From NCBI GenBank assembly GCA_019639155.1, contig JAHBSJ010000001.1:310001-374000 (forward strand): DNA of 64,000 nucleotides. The letters are read 5' to 3'. A program made the position numbers and the translations under genes. Below, one piece after another: positions 56,228 to 64,000 of this stretch. Position 1 is the first letter of the stretch; every line of letters starts with the position of its first letter. The notes beneath the pieces were generated by a model that ran no database searches, was not told where the DNA came from, and saw nothing but the letters and a program-made list of their open reading frames with translations. Source of the stretch: Acidobacteriota bacterium. GTDB taxonomy: Bacteria; Acidobacteriota; Blastocatellia; Pyrinomonadales; Pyrinomonadaceae.

Positions 56228-57628
56228 TTACGAAACCGCTTCCAATACCGGCAGATGCCCCTCGCCGCGCAGTATGTGCTCCGTCGGATAGTAGAGACGG
56301 AGAGCCATGAAGAACGGGCCGTCGGGAGCGGGAAGCCAATTCGCTTCTTTGTCGGCTCCCGGAGATGCGTGCTGAATATACAGGGTCACGCCGCCCTCCT
56401 CGTCACGTTTGAGGTCGGGCAACATCGGCGAATTGATCAGATAACGGTTGAGCGGGTTAGCAACCAGCAGGCTTTCAGGCAGCTTATACATAGTCAGCGA
56501 CCAAAATGCATTGACCGGCTTTTCATGCCCGGGTTCGAACCTCAGCCTATACGCGTGGTTGCTTCCATCGAGCGGGTTCCCATTCGAATCCAGGGTGTAT
56601 GTGGGATACATCGCTTCTTCCTTTGAATTGCCGTAAATACCCAGTATCGATGCCGCCATGCGATACAGATAATTGTTCTTCAGGTGCTCTCTGGTGCCGA
56701 AAATGTCACCCGAGGTCACCTCACCGGTGTCCACTTTGGTTCTCTTGAATTCCTCGTATTCCCGCAAGCCGTCAGACATTCCGTCCTCTAGTGCCTGCTT
56801 GAATGAAGCCGGCAGTTGGTTTACGTCCAAATGCCTGCCTGCACCGACGCCGATCCTGGAAAAGCGTTCCATCAGATCGACCTCCGATGGCACCGTCGGT
56901 GTGAACCGGAGGACAAAGTTCAGGATATTGAAGAACTCGATCGAGGATCTTTGCTCCGCCGGCGTGAGCGGCTTCATAAAGTCGATGGCCGGCGCCGACT
57001 TTCGCGGTTCGCCCATAAACTCCGAGAGCGGTCGTGCATTGTAACCCGCCTGTACCTGTTTCACATTGTCGAGGTCATTGGGATTGAACAGCTGGGTTCG
57101 AAAAGCGCCCATCACAAGTTCGGTCTCCGCACGGATGATCTTCTTGATCCCCGCCGGAGCTTCTCCGTTCCAATTAGGCCCTGCAATTAGGAAATTCCCG
57201 CCGTCGTTGCCCGTGGTCCGAGTGCCTATATATTCAAAATTGTGCGTGAAGGCGTCGATCAACTGCACGCTGAAATAGCGGTTCTTTTCAATTTCGGGAA
57301 TTGTTAGGACGATCGGCTCGGCACGAAGGTCCATTCCTATAAAGGAATATGGCGTGTCCGAGTTGGGCGTCTGCACGGCTTTGTCCTCAGGCGTGTAGAC
57401 ACGTGGAACATTGCGGATCTCGTTCCAATGGGCTTTGAATTCCGGACCCGTCTCATCGACAAAATATGCGTACTCAATGCGGTAGCTATCAACCATTGGA
57501 AATCCATAGACAAACGCCTCCTTTGCAATTGCACGAACCTCTTCGGGACTGATGTCTGCAGCGGTTTTAGCACCGCTTGCTGCTGCATTAAAACTTATAA
57601 TGTCTGTTTCTGTGATCATTTTATTCAC
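56228..57628 (-). CDS. DUF1254/DUF1214 protein (second copy)
   Basis: 466 residues. DUF1254: EEVRAIAKEAFVYGFPMVDSYR, read in parts, DKAVQTPNSDTPYSFIGMDLRAEPIVL, FSVQLIDAFTHNFEYIGTR. DUF1214: FWSLTMYKLPESLLVANPLNRYLI and a final WLPAPDGPFFMALRLYYPTE. The same family as the protein encoded at 51007-52497 but only distantly similar, so an old duplication. No clear signal peptide. It has its own operator (site 4). Confidence 0.9.
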   Translation of the reverse strand: MNKMITETDIISFNAAASGAKTAADISPEEVRAIAKEAFVYGFPMVDSYRIEYAYFVDETGPEFKAHWNEIRNVPRVYTPEDKAVQTPNSDTPYSFIGMDLRAEPIVLTIPEIEKNRYFSVQLIDAFTHNFEYIGTRTTGNDGGNFLIAGPNWNGEAPAGIKKIIRAETELVMGAFRTQLFNPNDLDNVKQVQAGYNARPLSEFMGEPRKSAPAIDFMKPLTPAEQRSSIEFFNILNFVLRFTPTVPSEVDLMERFSRIGVGAGRHLDVNQLPASFKQALEDGMSDGLREYEEFKRTKVDTGEVTSGDIFGTREHLKNNYLYRMAASILGIYGNSKEEAMYPTYTLDSNGNPLDGSNHAYRLRFEPGHEKPVNAFWSLTMYKLPESLLVANPLNRYLINSPMLPDLKRDEEGGVTLYIQHASPGADKEANWLPAPDGPFFMALRLYYPTEHILRGEGHLPVLEAVS

Positions 57629-57703
57629 TGCCTCCGATCGTTCTTATGAGGGCATGAAATGCCGCCCCCTGCGATGATAATGGGATTGCAGCAGCGATAA
57701 GAT

Positions 57704-57724
57704 AACTGTTAGTTTGTACAGGTA
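57704..57724 (-). promoter_or_regulatory. Palindromic operator, site 4
   Basis: TAACTGT-TAGTTTGT-ACAGGT, 76 bp before the DUF1254 gene at 57628. Confidence 0.7.
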
Positions 57725-57811
57725 TCCGGCAATTACCTGAGCGCAGATCTCGTTACAAAATTCCTGATGTTTGTAACGGGAAGATGACCGCCTTTTTTTA
57801 AGATGAGACGT

Positions 57812-59563
57812 CTAGCTTTTCGGCAAAGACACGCGGGCTTCAATTTTGGTACCGGCATCCGGGACAGAATCGACCGTTAACGTGCCGTCGACAGCGCGAA
57901 TGCGTTCCTGCATACTTATCAGGCCCAATGATTCCCTGGATCTGGCCAATTGTGTATCAAACCCGCTGCCGTTATCCGTGATCACCAGCCTGAGAATATT
58001 GTCGGTGACGGTCAGGTCGACGTTTGCAGCACTCGCACCACTGTGCTTTATGACATTCTGCAGCGACTCTTGTGCGATCCTGTAGATGCAGAGAGAGATG
58101 TCATTCGGCAATGAACGGGGAACGCCCACCGCTCTAAATCCTACTCTTAGGTGGTGGGCCGCCTGAACTTCACGGCAAAAACCGCGAAGTGCGGATTCAA
58201 GGCCAAGTTGGCTGATCTTTGACGGGTGCAGTTCGTGAGAGATGCGGTGAATTTCGGTCGAGAGCTGTTGGACCTGTCCCGTAAGTTTTTCGACCTGTTT
58301 CTTTATCCCGTCTCCATCCTTGTTCACCAGCGATTGAAGTTGGATGGACAGAATGGCGAGGCTTTGGCTCAGACCGTCGTGAAGTTCGCGGGCGAGCCGG
58401 GCCCGTTCCTTTTCCTGCGCGTCGATCAATCTATGGCTCAGATCATGAGCCTCGGCCTCCGCCTGCTTTCTACGCGTTATATCGACGGAAGCTCCGCGGA
58501 TCATCTTTCTGCCGTCGTCTTGATCTTGCGAACGGCCGATTGAGCGCACCCAACGAATATCACCATTCTGCAGCCGGATACGGTATTCGGCCTCATAAGT
58601 ATTCCCAGATTCGATCGCTGCTTGCAGTTGAGATTCGAGGGCCTCCCGATCATCAGGATGTACCTTTTCCATGTACAGGCCGATCGTGATCTCATCGCCA
58701 TCTTCGAATTTATAAAGTTCCCGCATCTTCTGATTGACCCAGACATTGTCTGTACTCAGGTCGCGGGCCCATATACCGACATTTCCGGCATTTGCCGAAA
58801 GGCTCAGTTGCTCAAGGGCCTCGGTCAATTCGACCTCTCGATTAGTGAGTTCATGGGCGAGATATTTCGAACGCCTCAGGTCATAGTCGAACTCAAGCGT
58901 CATCGCCAGGACGACGAACATTAGAGCAGGACTGGCAAACGGGGGTAGTTTTACCGACAGCCAAATTATAGCCCCTGCCATCATGAGGCCGGTCAAACTC
59001 AATAGGGCGGCTCCGCCGCCAAAGACAAGCGCTTTGCGGCGTTCGCCGCGTTGCCATACCGACCTGCATGCGTCGATCGTATAAACAAGAAGCAGAACCA
59101 GCGAAAGGGCCTGAACCAGATGCCAGGGATTGGCAACTCCGATAGGATATGAAAGTTTCTCGCCCAATACGGTGATCTGTTCGATCGCTGTGACCTCCCG
59201 ATATTGAATATTCACGGGCATTGCGAAGTTTATGAACATCCCAAACGTTCTGAGCCCTATGACCGACCAAAATAGCCATTCTCTTCCGCCTCGCAGGTGG
59301 ATACGCAAAAATATCGCCAGTGATACGACCGTTCCCCAGCTGGCGATCTGGCTCCAACGGGCAATTTCACCGAATTCAACCGGCGACGTGTTGTGCAGCC
59401 AGGCAACTTCGAAGAGGGAATATGACCCGCCAAAAAAACAGATGCTTGCGATAGCGAGCGGATCTGGCTGTGAGCGGTCCCCGATCCATAACCGCAGATT
59501 GATCAGTCCCAACGTAAAACAGATGATGGAAACCGCTAAAACGCTGTGGCTAATGATGTCTAT
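57812..59563 (-). CDS. Membrane sensor histidine kinase (NarL-type partner), probable ATA start
   Basis: About 584 residues if started at 59563. N-terminal membrane module with about seven spans, a PAS domain near residues 250-370 (IRLQNGDIRWVRSIGRSQ), then a HisKA_3 dimerisation domain (EKERARLARELHDGLSQSL, with phospho-His) and a GHKL ATPase (ALQNVIKHSGAS N-box, VITDNGSGFD G-box). HisKA_3 kinases pair with NarL-type regulators. A TTG at 59512 would cut off the first membrane span; upstream of it the frame stays open as DIISHSVLAVSIICFTLG, and GGAGGTGATCCA lies at proper SD distance from an ATA. So the start is probably ATA, or ATG mis-read. Confidence 0.85.
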   Translation of the reverse strand: MDIISHSVLAVSIICFTLGLINLRLWIGDRSQPDPLAIASICFFGGSYSLFEVAWLHNTSPVEFGEIARWSQIASWGTVVSLAIFLRIHLRGGREWLFWSVIGLRTFGMFINFAMPVNIQYREVTAIEQITVLGEKLSYPIGVANPWHLVQALSLVLLLVYTIDACRSVWQRGERRKALVFGGGAALLSLTGLMMAGAIIWLSVKLPPFASPALMFVVLAMTLEFDYDLRRSKYLAHELTNREVELTEALEQLSLSANAGNVGIWARDLSTDNVWVNQKMRELYKFEDGDEITIGLYMEKVHPDDREALESQLQAAIESGNTYEAEYRIRLQNGDIRWVRSIGRSQDQDDGRKMIRGASVDITRRKQAEAEAHDLSHRLIDAQEKERARLARELHDGLSQSLAILSIQLQSLVNKDGDGIKKQVEKLTGQVQQLSTEIHRISHELHPSKISQLGLESALRGFCREVQAAHHLRVGFRAVGVPRSLPNDISLCIYRIAQESLQNVIKHSGASAANVDLTVTDNILRLVITDNGSGFDTQLARSRESLGLISMQERIRAVDGTLTVDSVPDAGTKIEARVSLPKS

Positions 59564-59565
59564 TT

Positions 59566-59577
59566 TGGATCACCTCC
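59566..59577 (-). promoter_or_regulatory. Unusually long SD before a non-standard start
   Basis: GGAGGTGATCCA complements 12 bases of the typical 16S rRNA 3' end (TGGATCACCTCC). Its GGAGG lies 9 bases before ATA (59563-59561), which opens the kinase frame. No ATG, GTG or TTG occupies that spacing. Confidence 0.65.
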
Positions 59578-59705
59578 GGCAAACAAATAGAGCAGGGATC
59601 GCAATAAGTTTATTCCCAAGGGTGTTATTCGCAAAGTGACGTAAATACCCAATATGTTCCGGTTCCTCTCTCTGTGGCCATGGAAACCTCAAAATGCAAA
59701 GACGA

Positions 59706-60437
59706 TCACCGCTTCTTCAATTTGAATGAAGTATTCAGCGCAAGGCCGAAAATATTTGTGTTCGCAACACTACATGTGACGCAGTGCTGCCTTTCATACA
59801 GAAACTCGAGCGAGACCCTGCGTACCAAAGGCACCACCAGCCCTGTGCTGAATTTGAACACGTTCCATTTCCGGTACCTTTGGTCCCATTCCGCTTCTGC
59901 AGCAATGTAAGGTGTTATTTCTCGCGTCCTTATTCGGAAAGGCCGTTCCAACATCGGGCGATTCCGATAACGAAAATGGTAGTCTCCGTTGACCCAGCGA
60001 AACTCCGACCGATTCCTGTTGCTCAACAAAAGATCGCGCGGCAACGCGTAACGCAGCGTCGCGTCAAGCATCAGCTTTTTCTCAACAGATCTTACTTCCG
60101 CTTCGTTCGCGATCGAGTACTCGTAGGTCGCTGCCAGAACAAGAAGATGCTGCTTATCCTTATCAAATGAGTCGAGGAAGCGTCGAAAGACCGGCTTCAT
60201 ACGGAAACTTATGCCTGCTCCCACCTTACCTTTCGCGGAATCAATTTCCTCGCTTTTTTCCCTTCCCGCGTAAAGGTCCAAACGCACCTTTTCACTGAGT
60301 TCAAGCGCAATTGCGACCGTCGGGTCCAATTCAGTTATCGCAGAAGAGCTTTGGCCATGGACCTTCACCGCGACGATCAACAGGAGCATTGACGCTAGGA
60401 CGAAATATCCTCGAATTGACGGCGGCGGAGATAACAT
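59706..60437 (-). CDS. DUF2490-like outer-membrane protein
   Basis: 243 residues. Signal peptide FVLASMLLLIVAVKVHGQ. The chain has the DUF2490 pattern: VRLDLYAGREKSEE, KLMLDATLRYALPRDLLLSNRNRSEFRW, read in parts, FRYRNRPMLERPF, ITPYIAAEAEWDQRYRKWN. Barrel proteins of unknown function. It follows the exported gene at 60465 by 27 bp and is probably under operator site 5. Confidence 0.75.
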   Translation of the reverse strand: MLSPPPSIRGYFVLASMLLLIVAVKVHGQSSSAITELDPTVAIALELSEKVRLDLYAGREKSEEIDSAKGKVGAGISFRMKPVFRRFLDSFDKDKQHLLVLAATYEYSIANEAEVRSVEKKLMLDATLRYALPRDLLLSNRNRSEFRWVNGDYHFRYRNRPMLERPFRIRTREITPYIAAEAEWDQRYRKWNVFKFSTGLVVPLVRRVSLEFLYERQHCVTCSVANTNIFGLALNTSFKLKKR

Positions 60438-60464
60438 ACCGGATCATCGCTGATCTGCGACCCT

Positions 60465-61046
60465 CTATTTCCAGATCCTGAGGTTGTTCAAATTCCAAGG
60501 ATTTTGAAGAGCCTCGATCTCAAGTTCACCGTCTTTATTAAGAGTAAGCCGAGCGGCCGGTATCAAGGTGCCGGAACTCTTGCCCTTTTCATTCCTAATG
60601 AATATCTCACCCATGGCGAGCGAGTAATCCATTGTTCGGGCGCCTGCCCACTGCTCCGCAAAGCGGATGGGCCGGTCCGTTACGAAACGAACGTTAAGGG
60701 TGCCATCTTTCATTTTGAACAAGCGGATGTACTTAAGATCAAATCCCAGAGTTCCCGTGATGTCGATCCGCCCCTTCGAACCCATTTTCTCAAGAGCATT
60801 TACCAGGCCCTCGGTGCCCTTTTCTCCAAAAGCTTCGATCAGTGCCTGTTGATCCTCAGCAGTGGAAAACTTGGATATGTATATGTTCACACTAACCATT
60901 CGCCCCAGTTGGGTGGAGGTGCCGGCGGCTGTTGCCGTGATAGATAATGATCTAGGCGTCTGAGCAAAGGCGGTCGTGCCGGCTGTCAGCAGCAAGCACA
61001 TGACCGCGGTATAGAGGTTTTGTAGAATTTTTCGTGAGTGTTTCAT
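60465..61046 (-). CDS. Exported hypothetical protein
   Basis: 193 residues. Signal peptide LYTAVMCLLLTAGTTAFAQ. The mature part is beta-rich (VSVNIYISKFSTAEDQQAL, RIDITGTLGFDLKYIRLFKM) with no motif recognised. Preceded by operator site 5 and followed by the DUF2490 gene in one operon. Confidence 0.7.
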   Translation of the reverse strand: MKHSRKILQNLYTAVMCLLLTAGTTAFAQTPRSLSITATAAGTSTQLGRMVSVNIYISKFSTAEDQQALIEAFGEKGTEGLVNALEKMGSKGRIDITGTLGFDLKYIRLFKMKDGTLNVRFVTDRPIRFAEQWAGARTMDYSLAMGEIFIRNEKGKSSGTLIPAARLTLNKDGELEIEALQNPWNLNNLRIWK

Positions 61047-61145
61047 ATAGATAAAACCCCGAACTGATATTTATCGAACACCGGTTCATTATTCGAACAC
61101 GAATGAATGAACTGCGCTGAAGATAACATCACTTCAAAAGGTCTT

Positions 61146-61166
61146 TAACTGTACATTTTGACAGGT
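61146..61166 (-). promoter_or_regulatory. Palindromic operator, site 5
   Basis: TAACTGT-ACATTTTG-ACAGGT, 100 bp before the exported protein gene at 61046. Confidence 0.7.
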
Positions 61167-61340
61167 CAGGCGATAGGCAGCCGCAAATGAGGAGCGGCAG
61201 CTCCGCTTGAAGGTGTCCGCCTCACTTCGCCGGCGGCTTGAATGCTCGTTGAAAACGATCGTGAAGGTGCTCCTTTTTGCAGTTACTCTCAGCGGACCGT
61301 GAACACATTCCCGATCCAGCTTTATTGGGCCAATTTCAAA

Positions 61341-61375
61341 AAAGGGCGTTCGCATTGCGAACGCCCTTTTTCTTT
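61341..61375 (-). terminator. Strong rho-independent terminator, possibly bidirectional
   Basis: GGGCGTTCGC and its complement form a 10-11 bp stem with a tiny loop, with AAAAAA before and TTTTTCTTTT after, so it works on both strands. It ends the minus-strand operon of the TPR protein (stop at 61418). Confidence 0.85.
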
Positions 61376-61417
61376 TCTGCTAAAACTGCGTGAATTATGA
61401 CCGGCTTTTCATAAAAG

Positions 61418-62107
61418 CTATTGCGGCCGCGGGTTCAGAGCCGGGTTTGACGGGTTGACAGCTCGGAGTTTGTCCTCAGTAGCTTTACGGTTCGCCTCGT
61501 CGCCTGCCTCTTTGTATGCGAGCATCAGGTTCTGCAACGTGATCTCGTGATCGGGTTTCTCAGCAAGAGCCGCCTTGAACTCTTTAATGGCGCGGTCGAG
61601 GTCGCGGGGTTCCCGAAGGAAGAATGTCAGGCCGAGGTCGGTCCGGACGTTCAGATTCTTAGGGTCGATCTCGAGAGCCTTGACGTACCACTTTTCGGCT
61701 TCGGCAAACTGCTCGCCGTCAAAACGCGCATTTCCCAGCTTGATAAGCGGCTCGGCCTCTTTCGGTCTCAGTTTGATCGCCTGTTCGTAGAATTTAGCTG
61801 CATCTTCAAAACGCTGTATCTGATAGAACAGGTCGCCGGCGGTCATCTGAGCTTCGTAATTCTGCGGCTCGTTGCGTGCTTTATCGATAGATTCAGCGAT
61901 CTGCGGCATCGCCGTGTCCGAGTTTCCGCCGGGGGCAAGCGGCGGATGGCCCGGCGGGAGAGTCGGGTCGGAACCGGGAGCCGCGGTATTTGCCGCCGCG
62001 GGAGCCTGGCCGACGTATGACCGGTTAACGTTGTTAGCAAAGGTAAAGCCGATGATCGAACCTACGAGCAGGCCGATCACTCCATACATCAAATTTTCTT
62101 TGTTCAT
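61418..62107 (-). CDS. Membrane-anchored TPR protein
   Basis: 229 residues. N-terminal membrane span (LMYGVIGLLVGSIIGFTFA), a Pro/Ala linker, then three or four tetratricopeptide repeats from about residue 80 to 210 (YEAQMTAGDLFYQIQRFEDAAKFYEQAI, read in parts; AEPLIKLGNARFDGEQFAEAEKWYVKALEI, read in parts). TPRs bind partner proteins. The gene starts 3 bp after the oxidoreductase gene, so the two are co-expressed, and may form a complex at the membrane. Confidence 0.85.
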   Translation of the reverse strand: MNKENLMYGVIGLLVGSIIGFTFANNVNRSYVGQAPAAANTAAPGSDPTLPPGHPPLAPGGNSDTAMPQIAESIDKARNEPQNYEAQMTAGDLFYQIQRFEDAAKFYEQAIKLRPKEAEPLIKLGNARFDGEQFAEAEKWYVKALEIDPKNLNVRTDLGLTFFLREPRDLDRAIKEFKAALAEKPDHEITLQNLMLAYKEAGDEANRKATEDKLRAVNPSNPALNPRPQ

Positions 62108-62110
62108 TTA

Positions 62111-64000
62111 CTACTTGATCTCGATGCCGATAGATTCCAAAAAGCGGTTTGGCCGCTCTCCGCCGATGAGAGCAAAAACGAGATCGTTCTCTATTATCTC
62201 AATTTCCCGCTTTGTCGGCACGTCCTCAAGTACGACTTCCCGCTCGCGCATCTCTTTGATACCGACGCCGAAACGCAGATCGAGCAGCCCGCGTTCGGCG
62301 CAGCTGTAAAGCTGGAGCTTGTTGCCGAATTTAACCGTCGGCGCCAAAAAATCGCGGACGAGAACCGTTACCTGATTCATATCTTCAGGTTTACGGGGCG
62401 AGATCGAGTTGCCGTCGCGGACGCAGACCAGATCAACCGCCGCTTCGACGGCGACGTTGCCGCCGCCCACGACGACGATCTTTTTGCCGCGAAATGCCAT
62501 CGGTTCTGACAGGCCGTAATGCACCTTCTGCATCTCGCGGCCGTCTAGAGTGACCGTCATCTTTTCCTCGTCCTTAAGACGCAATTTATTCGGGGCACCG
62601 CGGAGTCCGATCGCGATAATAACGCGGCGTGAGCGATACGTCCGCTGCGATTTGTCGGCGGCGAGTTCGGTATTGATCACGAAGCCGTCGCCTGCTTCCG
62701 CACGCGTGACCGACTTGCAGCTTTCGTATTCGTTTATCTTGGCGCCGCGGTCCTCAAGGCTGCCGAGCCAAATTGCTAGGATGTTCTCACGTTGGTCGCC
62801 GGGGATCTTCCGCTGAAGCTGATCGACGACGTCAGCACGAAACTCGGCGCCGAGCTGATCCGCAGCGGGTTCAAGATGCTGACGGCTGACTGCCGCCCAG
62901 TCGCCGGAGCCTTTGGAACGCAGGAACGCGGCGACGCGGCGTTTCATCTCTTTGGCCGCTTTTTCGCGGAGCATCGGTGACAGCTCGCCGCGAAGCTGCT
63001 GCGGTATCTTTGCGATTAGTTCGTCGTGCACTGCCGACGCATTTTGCTGGATCAACGCACCAACCGCGGGCCCCGCGGTGTCTATGACAGGCGAATCGTC
63101 GTCCGCAGCATCGCCGCCGTATTTCGCCTTTGCGAGTCCGAGCCCGACCGCAGGAATGCCGCCGTCCCAGTCCTTAGTGTCGGGTTTGAAGAAGATGTAT
63201 TTCCCTTTCGGATACAGATCAATGGTCGAGAGTATGTTGTTCTGTTCGATGCCGACATAACGCAGCCCTGCGTCGTGGGCCGCAGCGACCGCCGAAGCTC
63301 CGCCGGGGCCGATGCCGATGATCGCGACATCGTATTCCGCCTTCGGATCGGGCAGTGCAGCGGCGAGCTCTTCGCGGATCCGTGCGATGACCTCGGCTCC
63401 TTCTTTTACGGCATTTTTGATCAGCGGCACACCCGATACGTCGCCTATGATGTAGCAGCCGGGAACGTTCGTTTCAAAGGTCGCACCGTTGCGCGTCGGT
63501 GTCGGGAGTGAACGGACCTCTTTGGTCGTGTTGATAACGATGCAGGCCTTTGGATTTACGGGACATTCCGCCTGACACGCCGTGTCCTCCATACATAGAT
63601 CCGGAGCCACAGCCGAAGCTCTGCCGTCGACGATGGCCAGCACGTCGTGCGGACAGGCGTCAACGCACGCCTGACAGCCGATGCACCGGTCGGGGAAAAT
63701 GATCGGATGCGGATAACTCGGGCCGCGGTATTTGTCTAGCTCGAGCTCGCGAAGCTCGTTCTGGTCTAGCGTGCGGATCTTCGGGGCCGAGGCATCCATG
63801 ATGTCACGTCGGCGAAAGAAAGTGGCCGCACGTGCCGCATCGCCCGCGACCGCAACAAATCCCAACACACCGACGAACGCCAAAATACTCAGCCAGCCTA
63901 CGAGCGACAACCCGCCGTAGGTTGCCGCATCAGCCGGAACGAACAACCTGTTTCCCGCGACCAGAAGTGCCGCGATCGCAACGCAGAAAATGATGTGCAG
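62111..64000 (-). CDS. FAD/NAD(P) oxidoreductase with 4Fe-4S domain, 5' end outside window
   Basis: The frame is open to the window edge (630 codons visible); a TTG at 63946 is possible but upstream residues (HIIFCVAIAALLVAGNRLF) form a membrane span, so the real start lies beyond 64000. A second span (WLSILAFVGVLGFVAVAG) is followed by a ferredoxin domain: CIGCQACVDACPHDVL and a second cluster CMEDTACQAECPVNPKAC. Then an FAD/NAD-binding region with VAIIGIGPGGASAVAAAHDAGL and a second GxGxxG-type motif, VVVGGGNVAVEAAVDL. Possibly an electron-transfer protein at the membrane. Confidence 0.85.
   Translation of the reverse strand: MHIIFCVAIAALLVAGNRLFVPADAATYGGLSLVGWLSILAFVGVLGFVAVAGDAARAATFFRRRDIMDASAPKIRTLDQNELRELELDKYRGPSYPHPIIFPDRCIGCQACVDACPHDVLAIVDGRASAVAPDLCMEDTACQAECPVNPKACIVINTTKEVRSLPTPTRNGATFETNVPGCYIIGDVSGVPLIKNAVKEGAEVIARIREELAAALPDPKAEYDVAIIGIGPGGASAVAAAHDAGLRYVGIEQNNILSTIDLYPKGKYIFFKPDTKDWDGGIPAVGLGLAKAKYGGDAADDDSPVIDTAGPAVGALIQQNASAVHDELIAKIPQQLRGELSPMLREKAAKEMKRRVAAFLRSKGSGDWAAVSRQHLEPAADQLGAEFRADVVDQLQRKIPGDQRENILAIWLGSLEDRGAKINEYESCKSVTRAEAGDGFVINTELAADKSQRTYRSRRVIIAIGLRGAPNKLRLKDEEKMTVTLDGREMQKVHYGLSEPMAFRGKKIVVVGGGNVAVEAAVDLVCVRDGNSISPRKPEDMNQVTVLVRDFLAPTVKFGNKLQLYSCAERGLLDLRFGVGIKEMREREVVLEDVPTKREIEIIENDLVFALIGGERPNRFLESIGIEIK

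Noticed and set aside
61134-61355. 73-residue minus-strand frame
   Set aside because: It overlaps operator site 5 and the terminator and has no SD or family pattern.

Overview
The window looks like chromosome from a Gram-negative bacterium of middling GC content. It encodes a lipoprotein with a lipobox, several outer-membrane barrel proteins, and genes with standard Shine-Dalgarno (SD) signals. The flavour is that of an environmental Acidobacteriota-type genome (Blastocatellia-like), but this is inferred from gene content only; no rRNA or marker gene is present.

Region by region. (1) Positions 1-7.4 kb hold a tightly packed + strand operon: a periplasmic-binding-type sensor (cut by the window edge), a haem-oxygenase-like di-iron protein, a divergent GHKL kinase-like protein, a small receiver-like protein, and two large proteins that share a pseudo-receiver/receiver/helical-tail layout. 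One of the two carries a HEPN-like R-x4-H motif. I do not recognise this combination as a named system. (2) 7.4-7.9 kb is non-coding, with tandem repeats, two copies of the same RNA hairpin, a 3-codon ORF with an excellent SD, and a GNRA-loop hairpin. (3) 7.9-15.8 kb holds a small protein, a VWA lipoprotein, a four-helix membrane protein, a hypothetical protein, an AAA+ ATPase, a DegT-type aminotransferase, a CHAP-domain exported protein and another exported protein. (4) 15.9-20.2 kb is accessory: a frameshifted phage-type gene, an orphan, a DUF1810-PP2C fusion, and a serine resolvase with a probable res crossover site. (5) 20.4-36.8 kb is a complete type I-E CRISPR-Cas locus (WYL regulator, cas3, cse1, cse2, cas7, cas5, cas6e, cas1, cas2) followed by an array of about 104 repeats. 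(6) 36.9-44.16 kb is an integrated element: tyrosine integrase, Xis-like HTH, P4/D5-type helicase, DUF6371-like primase-associated protein, DUF6788 and two hypotheticals. It ends at a 3' remnant of tRNA-Asn(GTT), a typical attachment site. (7) 44.5-64 kb looks like chromosomal backbone: two response regulators, a histidine kinase, an operon with arylsulfatase and its radical-SAM maturase plus DUF1254/DUF202/DUF1622 membrane genes, several outer-membrane proteins, and a TPR protein next to a 4Fe-4S/FAD oxidoreductase.

How it works together. In region 7 a 21-bp palindrome, TAACTGT-N8-ACAGGT, recurs in the same orientation 68-100 bp before five minus-strand transcription units. A sixth site with the same core precedes a response-regulator gene. 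This points to one regulon, plausibly run by the local two-component system. Regions 1-6 are dense in defence and mobility genes, and the integrase-side tRNA remnant at 44.16 kb may be the right border of an island that reaches left past the window. No complete tRNA-Asn was found inside the window to mark the left border.
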